This document shows, one piece after another, positions 1 through 9,424 of a stretch of 64,000 bases of DNA. Each line of letters opens with the position of its first letter. The first letter of the stretch is position 1. The notes under the pieces were generated by a model, which saw only the letters and a program-made list of their open reading frames with translations, was not told the DNA's origin and made no database searches. The position numbers were made by a program, and so were the translations under genes. Source of the DNA: Corallococcus sp. AS-1-6 (GTDB taxonomy: Bacteria > Myxococcota > Myxococcia > Myxococcales > Myxococcaceae); contig NZ_JAIQDE010000032.1 of assembly GCF_020037015.1 (NCBI RefSeq), forward strand, positions 27,630 to 91,629. The letters are read 5' to 3'.

Positions 1-1
1 G

Positions 2-1600
2 GCCGTGGCCCGCACGGCCGTGCGCGAGACCGCGGAAGGCACCGTGCGCACCGCCATCAAGCAGGGCATCAAGGAAGGCGCCTACGGCGGCGCGGCCGGC
101 GGCGCCATGGACGCGGCCACCCAGTCCGAGACGTGGAAGGACGGCGCGCTCACGGGCGTCAGCCGCGTGGCCACCCGCGCGGTGACGGACGGCACCGTGG
201 GCGCGGTGACGGGCGGCGTCGTCAGCGGCGGCCTGGCCAAGGGCGCGGACCTCATCAAGCCGCGCGAAATCCCGGTCATCCACAACCCGGACCTGCCGGG
301 CAACACCACGAAGGTGCGCTACGACAACGGCCAGGTGCGCATCGAGGCGGGGCCGCACGCCACGCCCGCGGACATCGCCGCGCACCAGGAGACGGCGCGC
401 CTGCTCCAGAAGTACGAGGGGCCCACCGGGCAGATCCGCCAGCTCAAGGACCGCGTCCAGCAGGCCCTCACCCGCACGCCGGGCTACGGCACGCAGGGCT
501 TCGAGTCCAAGCTGGAGGTGCAGAAGCTCAAGAACATCCTGGGCGGCCTGGAGGCGGCGCAGAAGCGCATCGACGACAGCATCGCGGGCATGAGCGGCAA
601 GCCCACCGCGGCCACCGTCGCCGAGCGCGCGGCGCTCCAGCGCGACATCGCCAACGTGGAGTTCCAGATTGAATTCCACGCCAAGCGGCTGGACTCGCTG
701 GCGCCGGGCACGGGCTCCGTGGCCATGCACGGCGCGCCGGGCGCCACCACGCCGGACTGGGCGGGCGTGGGCACGGCGGTGAACACCGTGGGCCAGGTGA
801 CGCCGCCCCCGCAGGTGCCCATGACGGCCGCGGAGAACGCCGCCATCAACGGGCCGCGCAACCCCGCGACGGAGACGCCGCAGCAGTTCAAGGCCCGCCA
901 GGCCGAGGGGCGCCGCGTGTACTCGGAGCGCACCTACGACCCGAAGACCCGCACCCAGGCCGAGCTCAACCGGGACGCGGACCCGGCCGTCTTCACCCAG
1001 GTGGACCCGTCGACGGGGAACAAGGTCCCCATCGAATCGCAGCAGATGGCGAAGCTGCGCGCGGAGCGGGCCCAGACGGAGATCCTCCGCCGCGGCGTCA
1101 TCCGCGAGCAGCAGTTGGCCGAGGCCTTCCCGAACGGCCCCACGCTCAACGTGGCCGCCAACGACGCGGCGCACGGCACGGCCCACAACGCGCACACCCT
1201 CGACCGGCACGGCGCGTCGCTGCCCACGAACATCGCGGACGCGCCCCCGGGAGCGCGCACCCTGGAGAGCCGCGTCACCACGGGCGACGGCTGGGGCAAG
1301 GTGGAGAACAACTCCTTCCAGTGGTCCAGCGACGCGACCATGGACGCCACCCTCAACAAGTACGTGGCCGACAACTGGGACACCATCAAGACGGACCTGG
1401 CCCTGTACGGCCACAGCGACCACCTCAACATCCCCGTGCCTCCCGGCACGACGGTGGGCAAGGGCTTCACGGCCGCCGTGGACTCGGCGGGCAACCGCAC
1501 GGCCGTCCCCGCGAACGCGGGCAGCTACAACGTCCGGCTGCGCCTCATCGACGGCACACCGCCGCAGGTGATGGTATTGACCGCCTTCCCTGGTCCCTGA
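2..1600 (+). CDS. Polymorphic toxin C-terminal part, RNase-A-like toxin domain (5' end outside window)
   Basis: The frame is open from the window edge, so the gene probably starts upstream. The GTG at 5 is only the first possible start inside the window. The first 70 or so residues are Ala/Gly-rich with a GGAAGGA stretch, as in linkers that precede C-terminal toxin domains. The last 135 residues start with HTLDRHG (residues 397-403 counted from position 5), contain TLESRVTTGD and SFQWSS, and finish with VMVLTAFPG. Order and spacing (HT-x-RH, S/T-F, terminal LTAFP) fit the bacterial CdiA-type RNase-A-like toxin fold, which cleaves RNA in target cells. The following gene begins 12 bp after the stop, the usual place for an immunity gene. 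The toxin family is inferred from motif layout only; another BECR-fold RNase is possible. Confidence 0.6.
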   Translation, partial: AVARTAVRETAEGTVRTAIKQGIKEGAYGGAAGGAMDAATQSETWKDGALTGVSRVATRAVTDGTVGAVTGGVVSGGLAKGADLIKPREIPVIHNPDLPGNTTKVRYDNGQVRIEAGPHATPADIAAHQETARLLQKYEGPTGQIRQLKDRVQQALTRTPGYGTQGFESKLEVQKLKNILGGLEAAQKRIDDSIAGMSGKPTAATVAERAALQRDIANVEFQIEFHAKRLDSLAPGTGSVAMHGAPGATTPDWAGVGTAVNTVGQVTPPPQVPMTAAENAAINGPRNPATETPQQFKARQAEGRRVYSERTYDPKTRTQAELNRDADPAVFTQVDPSTGNKVPIESQQMAKLRAERAQTEILRRGVIREQQLAEAFPNGPTLNVAANDAAHGTAHNAHTLDRHGASLPTNIADAPPGARTLESRVTTGDGWGKVENNSFQWSSDATMDATLNKYVADNWDTIKTDLALYGHSDHLNIPVPPGTTVGKGFTAAVDSAGNRTAVPANAGSYNVRLRLIDGTPPQVMVLTAFPGP

Positions 1601-1612
1601 GGCGAACTCCCG

Positions 1613-2242
1613 ATGACCGCCGACCCCAAGACAAGCGCGCGCTTCGAAGAGCTCAAGGCGCGCATGGAAGCCCTCAAGAACGCGCCCCCGCTGGAGAAGG
1701 CCCGCACCTTCCTGCAGGCCTACTGCGCGCCCAACTCGACCCTGGCCGACGTGGAGGACCAGGTCCGGCACGCGCTGGGCTTCAACAGCATCCCCCTGTA
1801 CACGGGCATCGACGGGCTGGAGGCCGTGCTCGCCGACACGCGCCTGCCGGCCCCGACGCTGGTGTCGCTGGTGCGCGACGAGGCGAAGCGCCAGGAGCTG
1901 CCGGCGACCCCCGCGGCGGCCCGCCAGTACCTGGAGCAGGTGCTGGGCGTGCTGCGCAAGTACCTTCCCGAGGAGCCCGAGGTCGAAGGCGTCGCCGGCT
2001 TCGGCATCGACGACGTCTACACCCTGCGCGACCCGGCCGGAAAGCCGGAGCGCCTGCGCTGCATCGACATGGTGGGCGTGGGCCAGGAGAGCTTCGCGGT
2101 GCTCGTGCCGGAGCACGCCAGCGAGGACCAGGGGCCCTTCACGGTCTACCGCTACCAGGCGGTGCCCGGGCAGCCCTTCAAGTACGACCGCGTGACGGAC
2201 GCGGCCGTCATCGCGAAGGTGCTCAAGACGTCCCGGGGCTGA
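1613..2242 (+). CDS. Probable immunity protein for the preceding toxin
   Basis: This gene encodes 209 residues starting at ATG 1613, directly downstream of the toxin gene and on the same strand. It has no signal peptide or membrane segment, so it should be cytoplasmic, where an immunity protein against an RNase toxin would act. The first half is helical and charged (RFEELKARMEALKN); the second half, after about residue 120, looks like a beta-rich domain with alternating hydrophobic strands (ESFAVLVPEH, GPFTVYRYQAV). I do not recognise the family. The immunity role is inferred from position and size only. Confidence 0.55.
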   Translation: MTADPKTSARFEELKARMEALKNAPPLEKARTFLQAYCAPNSTLADVEDQVRHALGFNSIPLYTGIDGLEAVLADTRLPAPTLVSLVRDEAKRQELPATPAAARQYLEQVLGVLRKYLPEEPEVEGVAGFGIDDVYTLRDPAGKPERLRCIDMVGVGQESFAVLVPEHASEDQGPFTVYRYQAVPGQPFKYDRVTDAAVIAKVLKTSRG

Positions 2243-2262
2243 ACGCGGCCGGGCGCCTGCCT

Positions 2263-2937
2263 TCAGCGGCGCGCGTAGGAGCCGGTGCGCAGCTCCTCGA
2301 GGAGGCTCGGCCCCCTGGGCGCCCAGCCCAGGAGCTGCTCCGCCTTCTTCGACGTGAAGCGCTGATCCAACGCCAGCGCGTCCGCGAACGGACCGAACTG
2401 CTTGCGGGCCTCCTCCAGGGGCCACGCCGCCGTCCTGCCGGCCACGCCCGCGCCCTCACTGGCGGCCTGCGCGGCGTCCTTCACCTTCACGCCCGGGCCC
2501 TGCGTGGCCAGGAGGACGGTGCCCGCGGGCGCCTTCTCCACGGCGCGCACATAGAGGTCCGCCAGGTCGTCCAGGAACACCACGGCCCAGTGGTTCTCCC
2601 CCGTGCCCACGTAGGTGACGGCGCCCCGGTCCTTCACGGAGCCGGTGAGCATGGCGGGGATGCCGGTGCCCTGCCCGTAGACGACGCCCGGGCGGATGAC
2701 GATGCCGCGCACGCCCGGCGTGCCCAGCGCGCGCTGCTCCACGGCGGGGCGCCACGCGACCAGCGGGGTCGCGTTCAGCGGCGCGTCCTCGGCGGCGACG
2801 CCCTGCGTGGGGCCGTGCACCCAGACGCCGCTCGTGTAGAGGAACGTCTTGTTCGTGCCCTGGAGCGCGCCCAGCACCGCCGCCACGGCCGGCGTGTCCA
2901 CGTCCTTGTCATTGGACGTCGCGGTCCACAGGTTGCG
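2263..2937 (-). pseudogene. 5'-truncated NAD-dependent epimerase/dehydratase remnant
   Basis: The C-terminal two thirds of an atypical SDR/epimerase is present: FLYTSGVWVHG, GIVIRPGVVYGQG, NHWAVVFLDDLADLYVRA and FTSKKAEQLLGWAP are typical of that half. Homology-like sequence begins at the RNLWTATSND segment near 2937. An in-frame TGA lies only about 25 bases further upstream, so the N-terminal Rossmann segment with the GxxGxxG nucleotide-binding loop is missing. A GTG at 2901 could start a 212-residue protein, but this would lack the NAD site. It is called a gene fragment because the deleted part is the cofactor-binding half. Confidence 0.7.
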
Positions 2938-3016
2938 CCCCCCTGATGCGCGGCGGCCTCCCGGGTTTCACACGGGGAGCGGCATCCCGGGCGCGGATGG
3001 CCTACCGTGGAGGCCC

Positions 3017-3523
3017 ATGAGCTTCGCCGACAAGATGCGCGCCTGGATGCCGCTGCACGAGAACGGGGTCAGCCGCGCTGCCCACTTCGTGGGGGCCTAC
3101 CTCTTCACGTTCGCCCTGCTGGTGCCGCTGTGCTGGGTGCGCGTTCCCGGCACGCCGCTGACCGCCGCGCACCTGCTGGTGGCCGCGGTGGCCGTGTACG
3201 CCATGACGCTGGAGTGGACCGCCGGCCTGCTCATGGCCCTGCCGCTGGTGCCCACGCTGCTCGCCGCGGAGGCGGTGGCGCGGCTCCCCACGGGGACGGC
3301 CGCGGGCATCGCGCTGGGCGTGATGGTGTTCCGCTTCGCGATGGTGGTGGGCGCGCACGTCCTCTTCGAGAAGAAGACCCACGGCCTGTCCCTGGGCGGC
3401 CCGCAGCTCTTCTTCATCGAACCCGTGTACCTGCTCACCCTGGTGCTCTTCTCGCTGGGCCTCAAGCAGGACCTGCGCGCGCGCGTGACGGCCGGGAGCG
3501 CGGAGGCGGCGGCGGGCACCTGA
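3017..3523 (+). CDS. DUF962 / Mpo1-like small membrane protein
   Basis: The 168-residue product starts at ATG 3017. The open frame reaches back to 2849, but that part overlaps the epimerase remnant and has no motif. The N-terminus MSFADKMRAWMPLHENGV and the following four or five hydrophobic segments (about residues 25-42, 50-62, 66-85, 95-112, 132-148) match the DUF962 family, whose yeast member Mpo1 is a membrane dioxygenase in phytosphingosine alpha-oxidation. Family histidines are visible at HEN (residue 14) and GAHVLFEKKTHG. It is followed 4 bp later by another membrane protein gene, so the two are probably cotranscribed. The substrate in this organism is unknown. Confidence 0.65.
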   Translation: MSFADKMRAWMPLHENGVSRAAHFVGAYLFTFALLVPLCWVRVPGTPLTAAHLLVAAVAVYAMTLEWTAGLLMALPLVPTLLAAEAVARLPTGTAAGIALGVMVFRFAMVVGAHVLFEKKTHGLSLGGPQLFFIEPVYLLTLVLFSLGLKQDLRARVTAGSAEAAAGT

Positions 3524-3527
3524 CGGC

Positions 3528-4643
3528 ATGGGAGGCCCCGGCATCCTCGTCCGGCATCCCGCCGCGCGGTGGGGGCTGCTCACGTTGCTGTCGCTCCTGG
3601 TGCTCTCCGCCGTCCCCCTGTCCGGGGTGACGTCGCGGGGGACGCTGAAGGAGGGCTACACGGACCACGTGCGCCATCCGTACGCGGTCTGGGTGGGACT
3701 GCATCGCGGGCTCCAGGCCCTCTACACCGCCCCGCTGGGCGAGCTTCGCGAGGGCGTCCCCTACCGTCAGGCCATCGACCAGTGGCTGGAGGTGCCGTAC
3801 GTCTATCCGCCCGGCGCGCTGGTGCTCTTCCTGCCCCTGGCGCTCGTGGGCGAGTGGGTCCCCCTGTCGCCCCAGGCCTTCGGGCAGGTGTGCCTGCTGT
3901 ACCTGCTGGTCTTCGCGCACGTGGCGCTCTACGCGGCGCTGCGGCTGCTGGACGGGCTTCCTGTGGGAAGCCGCTGGGCGGTGGGGTTCCTCTGCTGGCT
4001 GGTGCTGATGCGGCTGGCGCTCCACGGCCAGTACGACGGCGCGTGGCTCGTCTGCGGGGTGCTGGCCCTGGGGGCGCTCGCGAAGGACCGGCCGGTGGTC
4101 GCGCTGCGCTGGCTGGCGCTCGCGGCGCTGCTGCACTACCGGGCGCTCGTGCTCGTCGCCGTGGGCGTCGTGGCGCTGTGGCGTGGGGTGCGCGGGCGGC
4201 CGGTGCGTCAGTGGCCGTGGGGCACGCTGCTCGGGGTCGCCGCGGTGGGGGTCCTCTGCGTGCGCACGTTCCTGTGGATGGCGCCGCTGGCCGCGCGGAC
4301 CGACGCGGCGACGCCCTCCATCCTGGGCGAGCCCGGCACGGTGGCCCTGGTGATGGGCTTGAGCGCGGCGGCGCTGGCGCTGTCCTGGCGCGGGGCGGAC
4401 GGGCTGGTGACCGCGTCGGTGGGGCTGGGCGTGCTGCTCGCGGTCATCGACACGCGCCACTGGTGGCACGCCTCCGCGCTGCTGCTGGTGCCGTTGTGCG
4501 TGGGCGTGCTGCGCGCTCCGCGCTGGCCCACGGCGGTGCGGCTGGGCCTCGTCGCCTGGGCGGGGGTGCTGGAGATGGCCGTGTGGCACGGCAATCCCCT
4601 CTGGTTGTTCCGCGACCTCAATCGCTTCCTGCGGCTGATGTGA
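3528..4643 (+). CDS. Polytopic membrane protein, GT-C / DUF2029-like
   Basis: This 371-residue protein has about nine to ten hydrophobic segments between residues 14 and 355. A large non-hydrophobic loop follows the first segment (residues 35-85, GYTDHVRHPYAVW and LYTAPLGEL) and contains acidic residues and the YVYPPGAL motif. A D/E-containing first outer loop followed by YPP and later HGQYDGAWL is the layout of GT-C polyprenol-phosphate-dependent glycosyltransferases of the DUF2029 type. That assignment is tentative. The gene starts 4 bp after the Mpo1-like gene and its 3' end overlaps the convergent WD40 gene by 26 bp. Confidence 0.55.
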   Translation: MGGPGILVRHPAARWGLLTLLSLLVLSAVPLSGVTSRGTLKEGYTDHVRHPYAVWVGLHRGLQALYTAPLGELREGVPYRQAIDQWLEVPYVYPPGALVLFLPLALVGEWVPLSPQAFGQVCLLYLLVFAHVALYAALRLLDGLPVGSRWAVGFLCWLVLMRLALHGQYDGAWLVCGVLALGALAKDRPVVALRWLALAALLHYRALVLVAVGVVALWRGVRGRPVRQWPWGTLLGVAAVGVLCVRTFLWMAPLAARTDAATPSILGEPGTVALVMGLSAAALALSWRGADGLVTASVGLGVLLAVIDTRHWWHASALLLVPLCVGVLRAPRWPTAVRLGLVAWAGVLEMAVWHGNPLWLFRDLNRFLRLM

Positions 4644-6720
4644 GCCGGAACCGCGCCTCGTCCCAGGCGAGCCCGTAGCGGCGCAGCAGGTCGTCGATGC
4701 CCGCTCCCGCCGGGGCGGGATGCGCGATGGAGTCGAACCGGTTCACCTGGAGCGTCCGGTCGGAGGCCGCGGAGACGAGGAGCGCGCCGTCCGGTGAGAA
4801 GGCCAGGGCCGCCACGAAGCCCTGCTGGCCAGTGAGCGTCCCCAACGGCTCGCCGGAGGGCAGCCCCCAGACCTTCACCTCCGGCTCCATGCCCGACGAA
4901 GCCAGGAAGCGGCCATCCGGAGACACGGCCAGGGCCAGCACGCCCACGGCCTTCTCCCCCAGCGTCTTCAACAGCCGGCCCTCCGTCACGTCCCAGACGC
5001 GGACGGGCTGCCGCATCCCCGCCGTCACCAGGTGGGGCTCGGACGGAGTGAAGACCACGGCGCGCACGGGCTCGCCCATGTCGAGCCGCAAGAGGGGCTG
5101 ACGCCGCTCCACGTCCCACGTCCGCACCGTCTGGTCCTTGCCGCCCGACGCGAGCCTGCGCCCCGTGCTGTCGAAGGCCAGGGCCCAGACCTTGTCCGTG
5201 TGTCCCTGGAGCAGCCCCACGGGCCTGCCGTCGGGCACGGACCAGAGCTGGATGTCCGCACCGCCCGCCACCGCGACCCGCGTCCCATCCGGGCTGAAGG
5301 CCACCGCGCGCACGGAGCCGCTCCCCCCTGGCAGCTCCAGCAGCACCCGCCCCGAGCGCGCGTCCAGCACGAGCGCCCGCCCCTTCAGCGTGCCCACCCC
5401 GACGCGCTCGCGGTCCGGGCTCACCGCCAGGGACACCGCGGACTCCGCTCCGCCCTCCTCCTGGCGGAGGGCACCTCCCTCCGTGATGCGCCACCGCCGC
5501 CAGCCGTCCTCGCCGCCCGCCAGCAGCTCGCGGTCCTGGGAGAACGCGAGCGCCTCCACCCAGACGCCGGGGCCGCGAAGCAGCACCTGCGCGGGGACCT
5601 CCGGCCGGCGCCACACGTCGAGCACGCCGTCCATCCCGCCCGAAGCGAACGTGCGCCCGTCCGGTGACAGGGCCACGCTCATCACGGCGGCGTGATGCGC
5701 ATCCATCCGCTCCAGCAGCGCGCCGCCATGGCCCTCCTGGCCGTCCACGAGCTGCACGCGCCCGTCCCATCCGCCCTGGACCAGGAGCTGGAACCCGCCG
5801 TCGATGGCGGCCACGGACACGTCGCCGGAGTTGCGGAACACGTCGGTGAGCTGTCCCGAGCGGGCGTCCCAGAAGCGCACGGCCCGGTCGCCCGCCGCCG
5901 TCATGATGCGCTGTCCGTCCGAGGAGAACGCGCCCGCCTCCACCTTCTCCCCATGTCCCATGAGGCGGTGGACCTCCCGGCGAGCCCCCAGGTCCCAGAC
6001 CCGCGCGCTCCGGTCCGCGCTCGTGGACAGCAGCCGCCCGCCGTCCGGGGAGAAGGCGACGGCGATGACGTTGTCGTCGTGCTCGAAGCGCAGCGGTTCG
6101 GCGCCCGTCTCGAGGTCCCAGACGCGCACCGCCTTGTCCAGACCGCCGGAGGCCAGCCGCCTGCCGTCAGGAGAGAAGGCCAGCCCGAGCACGACGTCGG
6201 AGTGGCCGGCAATCACCTGGTGAAGCCGGCCCTGGCGCCAATCCCAGACCCGGAGCTCGCCGGGCCTCCCCGCGGAAGCCAGCCAGCGGCCGTCCGGCGA
6301 GAAGGCGACGGCGTGGACCTCGGCCGTGTGGCCCTTGAGCTCCGCCAGCAGCTCGCCGCGCTCCACGTCCCAGAGCCGGACGACGGAGTCGTAGTGCCCG
6401 GACGCCAGCACGCGGCCATCCGGGGTGAACGCCAGCGCGAGCACCGACCCCTGGAATCGCTTCGACCAGCGCAGCGTGGAGGCGCGGTCCACGGCCTGGC
6501 CCTGCCCCCACTGCGCGGCGAGTGAGTCCCGCGACGCCCGCGCGAGCGCGAACGACGCTGCCGCCACGCTCCACTGCCGGGACCCGGCGGCCGCTTCACC
6601 CCGGGCCTCGTGGATGCGCGCGCGCAGGTCCCGCGCGTTCGCGTCCTCCATCGCGCCACCACCGGAGGACCGGTGCGCCGAACAGGAAGCAAGCAACAGC
6701 ATGAGACACCACCACCGCAT
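4618..6720 (-). CDS. WD40-repeat lipoprotein with 14 repeats (double beta-propeller)
   Basis: The product is 700 residues from ATG 6720, preceded by GGAGGGAG. The open frame continues to 6930, but the start at 6720 gives a lipoprotein signal peptide (MRWWCLMLLLASC, lipidated Cys13) and is preferred. A short helical segment (residues 25-88) leads into WD40 repeats from about residue 90 to the end. I count 14 blades, most with the AFSPDG...LAS.G.D...R.WD signature; blades 6 to 9 and the last are more degenerate. Fourteen repeats would fold as two seven-bladed propellers. This is probably a periplasmic or outer-membrane scaffold; no enzymatic domain is visible. Confidence 0.85.
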   Translation of the reverse strand: MRWWCLMLLLASCSAHRSSGGGAMEDANARDLRARIHEARGEAAAGSRQWSVAAASFALARASRDSLAAQWGQGQAVDRASTLRWSKRFQGSVLALAFTPDGRVLASGHYDSVVRLWDVERGELLAELKGHTAEVHAVAFSPDGRWLASAGRPGELRVWDWRQGRLHQVIAGHSDVVLGLAFSPDGRRLASGGLDKAVRVWDLETGAEPLRFEHDDNVIAVAFSPDGGRLLSTSADRSARVWDLGARREVHRLMGHGEKVEAGAFSSDGQRIMTAAGDRAVRFWDARSGQLTDVFRNSGDVSVAAIDGGFQLLVQGGWDGRVQLVDGQEGHGGALLERMDAHHAAVMSVALSPDGRTFASGGMDGVLDVWRRPEVPAQVLLRGPGVWVEALAFSQDRELLAGGEDGWRRWRITEGGALRQEEGGAESAVSLAVSPDRERVGVGTLKGRALVLDARSGRVLLELPGGSGSVRAVAFSPDGTRVAVAGGADIQLWSVPDGRPVGLLQGHTDKVWALAFDSTGRRLASGGKDQTVRTWDVERRQPLLRLDMGEPVRAVVFTPSEPHLVTAGMRQPVRVWDVTEGRLLKTLGEKAVGVLALAVSPDGRFLASSGMEPEVKVWGLPSGEPLGTLTGQQGFVAALAFSPDGALLVSAASDRTLQVNRFDSIAHPAPAGAGIDDLLRRYGLAWDEARFRLTSAAGSD

Positions 6721-6810
6721 GGGGCTCCCTCCGGACACGGGGCACGGCTTGCCTGGGCGCGGAGCGTCCGCACCTTTGGGCCAGGACCGTAACCCGAATG
6801 GGAGCAAGCC

Positions 6811-7278
6811 ATGCCCGACAAGGCGACCGTTGAACGAGCGAAGAAGGACCTGCGCGAGGGCAAGAGCCCCAGCACCGCGGCGGGTGGGTTCGTGCGCGAG
6901 GAACTGGAGCACATCCGCGAAGGCGAGCACGGCGCACGCTCTTCGAAGCAGGCCATCGCCATCGGACTGTCGAAGGCGCGGCGCGCGGGCGTACCGCTGG
7001 AGCCTCCCACGAAGGAGCAGGCCTCCGCGCGGACACGGCGCTCGGCGAAGCAGGACCTGGAGGTGGGCCGGCAGGAGCGCAAGCCCCGGGCACCGTCGAA
7101 GAAGCGGAGCAAGGCCACGCAGGGCGCGCTGAAGCGGGAGGGCCGTCAGGCGGCCTCCAAGCAGGCCCTGTCCGCCCAGGCGAAGAGCGCCTCACGCAAG
7201 CGCACGGCCACCGCCCGCAAGACGTCCGCTCGCAAGGCGGCGGCCACCCGCAAGGCGTCCAGCCGGCAACGGAGATAG
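6811..7278 (+). CDS. DUF6496 protein with histone-H1-like basic tail
   Basis: This is a 155-residue protein from ATG 6811. Residues 10-70 carry the DUF6496 pattern: KKDLREGK, followed by SSKQAIAIGLSKARRAG. From residue 75 to the end it is almost entirely Lys, Arg, Ala and Ser with repeated RKT/RKA motifs, resembling bacterial histone-H1-like tails, so nucleic-acid binding is likely. It is divergent from the WD40 gene with a 90 bp spacer. Confidence 0.75.
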   Translation: MPDKATVERAKKDLREGKSPSTAAGGFVREELEHIREGEHGARSSKQAIAIGLSKARRAGVPLEPPTKEQASARTRRSAKQDLEVGRQERKPRAPSKKRSKATQGALKREGRQAASKQALSAQAKSASRKRTATARKTSARKAAATRKASSRQRR

Positions 7279-7315
7279 CCGCGACGCCCGTCACCGCGGA
7301 GCGGCCGCGTGGCGA

Positions 7316-8659
7316 CTACAGGCCCGTCGGGTAGGTCTCCGGCGCTTCACCGCGCTCCCATCCGGCGGTGCGCTCCAGCGGTTCGAGCGCGCGCGTCTCG
7401 TCGAGGTGCAACATCGCGTCGAACTGCGCCGGCAGTCGCGTGTGGAAGTAGTGGCTCCGGCGCTCCGTGTCGGGCCGGTAGATGACGCCGATGGCCCGCT
7501 GCAGGCGCCGCTCCCGGAGCGCTCCGGCGGCCTCTCCCAGGTCGCGGAGGTCCAGCAGGAAGCCGGGCAGTCCGACCTGATGGAAGAGGGACTCGCAGCT
7601 TCCCGCCAGCCCGTGACGGACCCGCTTGCGCTCGGCGGGGCCGCCCCAGTTGGAGGCCGCGGTGACGGTGCCCCGGTACGTGCTGAAGCCGATGAGCCGG
7701 GTCGCTCGCGGGTGCCGCTGGCGCGTCAACTGGCCCAGGTTCACCTCGCCCGCCTCGCCCATCTCCGTCGCGCGCGCGTCCCCGACGTGGGAGTTGTGCG
7801 CCCAGACCACGACCCGCGCGGCCCCCAGCCGCCGGTGCAGGAAGCCCATCAGCGTATCCAGCGTGTCCGCCATGTGCGTGTCGCGCAGGTTCCAGGACGA
7901 GATGCGTCCACGGAACATGGACCGGTAGTACTCCTCCGCGTTCTGGACGACCCGCGCGTTCTGCTCCGCCTCGAACTGCGCGTCCTCCGCGATGAACCCG
8001 TCCCGGCGCAGCAGGGCCTCGCGCTCCCGCTGCAGCTCGCGGAGCTGGTCGACGACCTCCCGCTCGCAATCCGGCGACAGGCCCAGCGACGTCGCGTGGC
8101 CGTAGTCCTGGGGGTCCTCCCCGAAGTGCTCGAAGCACGCGTAGCGGTGCCGGGCGCGCTTCGCGGCCTCGGGGTCCGCCCGGTCCAGGTACTTCAGCAC
8201 CGCGCCCATGGAGGCGTGGAGGCTGTAGAGGTCCAGCCCGTAGAACCCGACCTTCTCCCGAGGGGAGTGGCGGTCGTTGTGCGTCCGCAGCCAGCCCGCG
8301 AAGTCCAGCACGTCCGCGTTGCGCCACATCCAGGCGGGGAAGCGCTGGAAGTCGGAGAGCGACTCCACCGCGTCCACGTCCGTGCCCATGGCCCGCACGT
8401 AGCGGTTGATGCGGTACGCGTCCGGCCAGTCCGCCTCCACCGCGACGGCGTTGAAGCCCTTCTCCTCGATGAGCCTCCGCGTCAGGAGCGCGCGCAGCCG
8501 GTAGAACTCGTGCGTGCCGTGGGTCGCTTCGCCAATCAGCACGCACGTCGCGTCCCCCACCAACTCCATCAAGGGCCTGAAGTCCTCGTGCGTCCCCTGG
8601 AGCGGCCGCACGGACTCCGCGAGCGCTCGAACCAGCAGGCCGTCGTCTCGGTGCGCCAT
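7316..8659 (-). CDS. Erythromycin-esterase family protein (EreA-like fold)
   Basis: The product is 447 residues, the normal length of the family. The diagnostic motif [11 protein letters not shown] is at residues 43-53, with E44, H47 and H50 as expected metal/catalytic-site residues. E75 in AVEADWPD and H in [13 protein letters not shown] are also conserved. Members hydrolyse the macrolactone ring of macrolides, but many chromosomal homologues have other unknown substrates. Resistance is therefore not implied. No signal peptide is visible. The gene is convergent with the DUF6496 gene, 37 bp apart. Confidence 0.85.
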   Translation of the reverse strand: MAHRDDGLLVRALAESVRPLQGTHEDFRPLMELVGDATCVLIGEATHGTHEFYRLRALLTRRLIEEKGFNAVAVEADWPDAYRINRYVRAMGTDVDAVESLSDFQRFPAWMWRNADVLDFAGWLRTHNDRHSPREKVGFYGLDLYSLHASMGAVLKYLDRADPEAAKRARHRYACFEHFGEDPQDYGHATSLGLSPDCEREVVDQLRELQREREALLRRDGFIAEDAQFEAEQNARVVQNAEEYYRSMFRGRISSWNLRDTHMADTLDTLMGFLHRRLGAARVVVWAHNSHVGDARATEMGEAGEVNLGQLTRQRHPRATRLIGFSTYRGTVTAASNWGGPAERKRVRHGLAGSCESLFHQVGLPGFLLDLRDLGEAAGALRERRLQRAIGVIYRPDTERRSHYFHTRLPAQFDAMLHLDETRALEPLERTAGWERGEAPETYPTGL

Positions 8660-8793
8660 GGTGTCCTCCCCTTGTCTTCAAGGGTTGGGTCGCGCACCCC
8701 GGAAGGAAGGCAACGGGCGGCCAGGCGGCGCCCTCCCGGGGCTCTCATCCTCGGAGGATCAAGCAACTCCGGCCGGGCGGGGCGATAACCCTT

Positions 8794-9374
8794 GCTTCGT
8801 CTCGTCGCTGCAGACCGCCAGCACGGCGGGCAAGGCAGTGGGCGCCCCGGCCCTCAAGAAGGCGCTCCAGGGCGCTGGCGCGAGCCAACCGAGCCCCCAG
8901 CAGAAGACCCAGGTGCGCGACGTCTTCGAGAAGGTCAAGTTGACCCCGAAGGCGCGTGAGGCCGCTGCACCACCAGGAGCCCTCCGCCCTGACGGACTTC
9001 CGCGCGTGGATCCAGAGCGCGGACGGCGCGGCCTTCCACGCCGCGCTGGTGGGCTGGCCCGAGCCGCTGCAGACGCGGCAGGTGCAGGTGTCGCGCATGG
9101 AGGTGGGCGAGTCCTTCCCGAAGCACCGGACACGGACGAGGAGGGGCTCGCCGTCGTCTACAACTTCACGCGCCCGTGGGAGGACCGCTTCGGCGGCGGC
9201 CTCACCTTCCGGCATCCCGAAGTGGACGCGGACATGATGCGCGTCCCGCCGCTCTTCAACTCGGTGTTCATCTTCCGCGCCAGGGGCGCCCCCCACCGCG
9301 TGACCGAGTGGACGTCCGAGGCCCGGGGTCACCAGCGCTATTCCGTCACGGCCTTCATCCTCGCGAAGCGCTGA
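8794..9374 (+). pseudogene. 2OG-Fe(II) oxygenase with two compensating frameshifts
   Basis: The C-terminal part (from about 9128) is a good prolyl-hydroxylase-like domain: GLAVVYNFTRPW, GGGLTFRHPE, PPLFNSVFIF, HRVTEW and RYSVTAF, including the distal His and Arg that bind iron and 2-oxoglutarate. The middle part (about 8962-9126, ALTDFRAWIQS to GESFPKH) is coding only in the +1 shifted frame. The first part (to about 8960, VRDVFEKVKLTPKAREA) is back in the original frame. One extra base near 8962 and one missing base near 9127 would restore a continuous protein with an HTD iron site (PKH-TD-TDEEG). No convincing start codon is seen, so the 5' end may also be lost. Confidence 0.7.
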
Positions 9375-9424
9375 GCGCGGGCCTGCCCTCACGTATCGGG
9401 ACTCGCGGGTCTAGACTCGAGGCC

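Noticed and set aside
7316..8659. Macrolide resistance gene
   Set aside because: Family membership alone does not show resistance; chromosomal homologues often have unrelated substrates.
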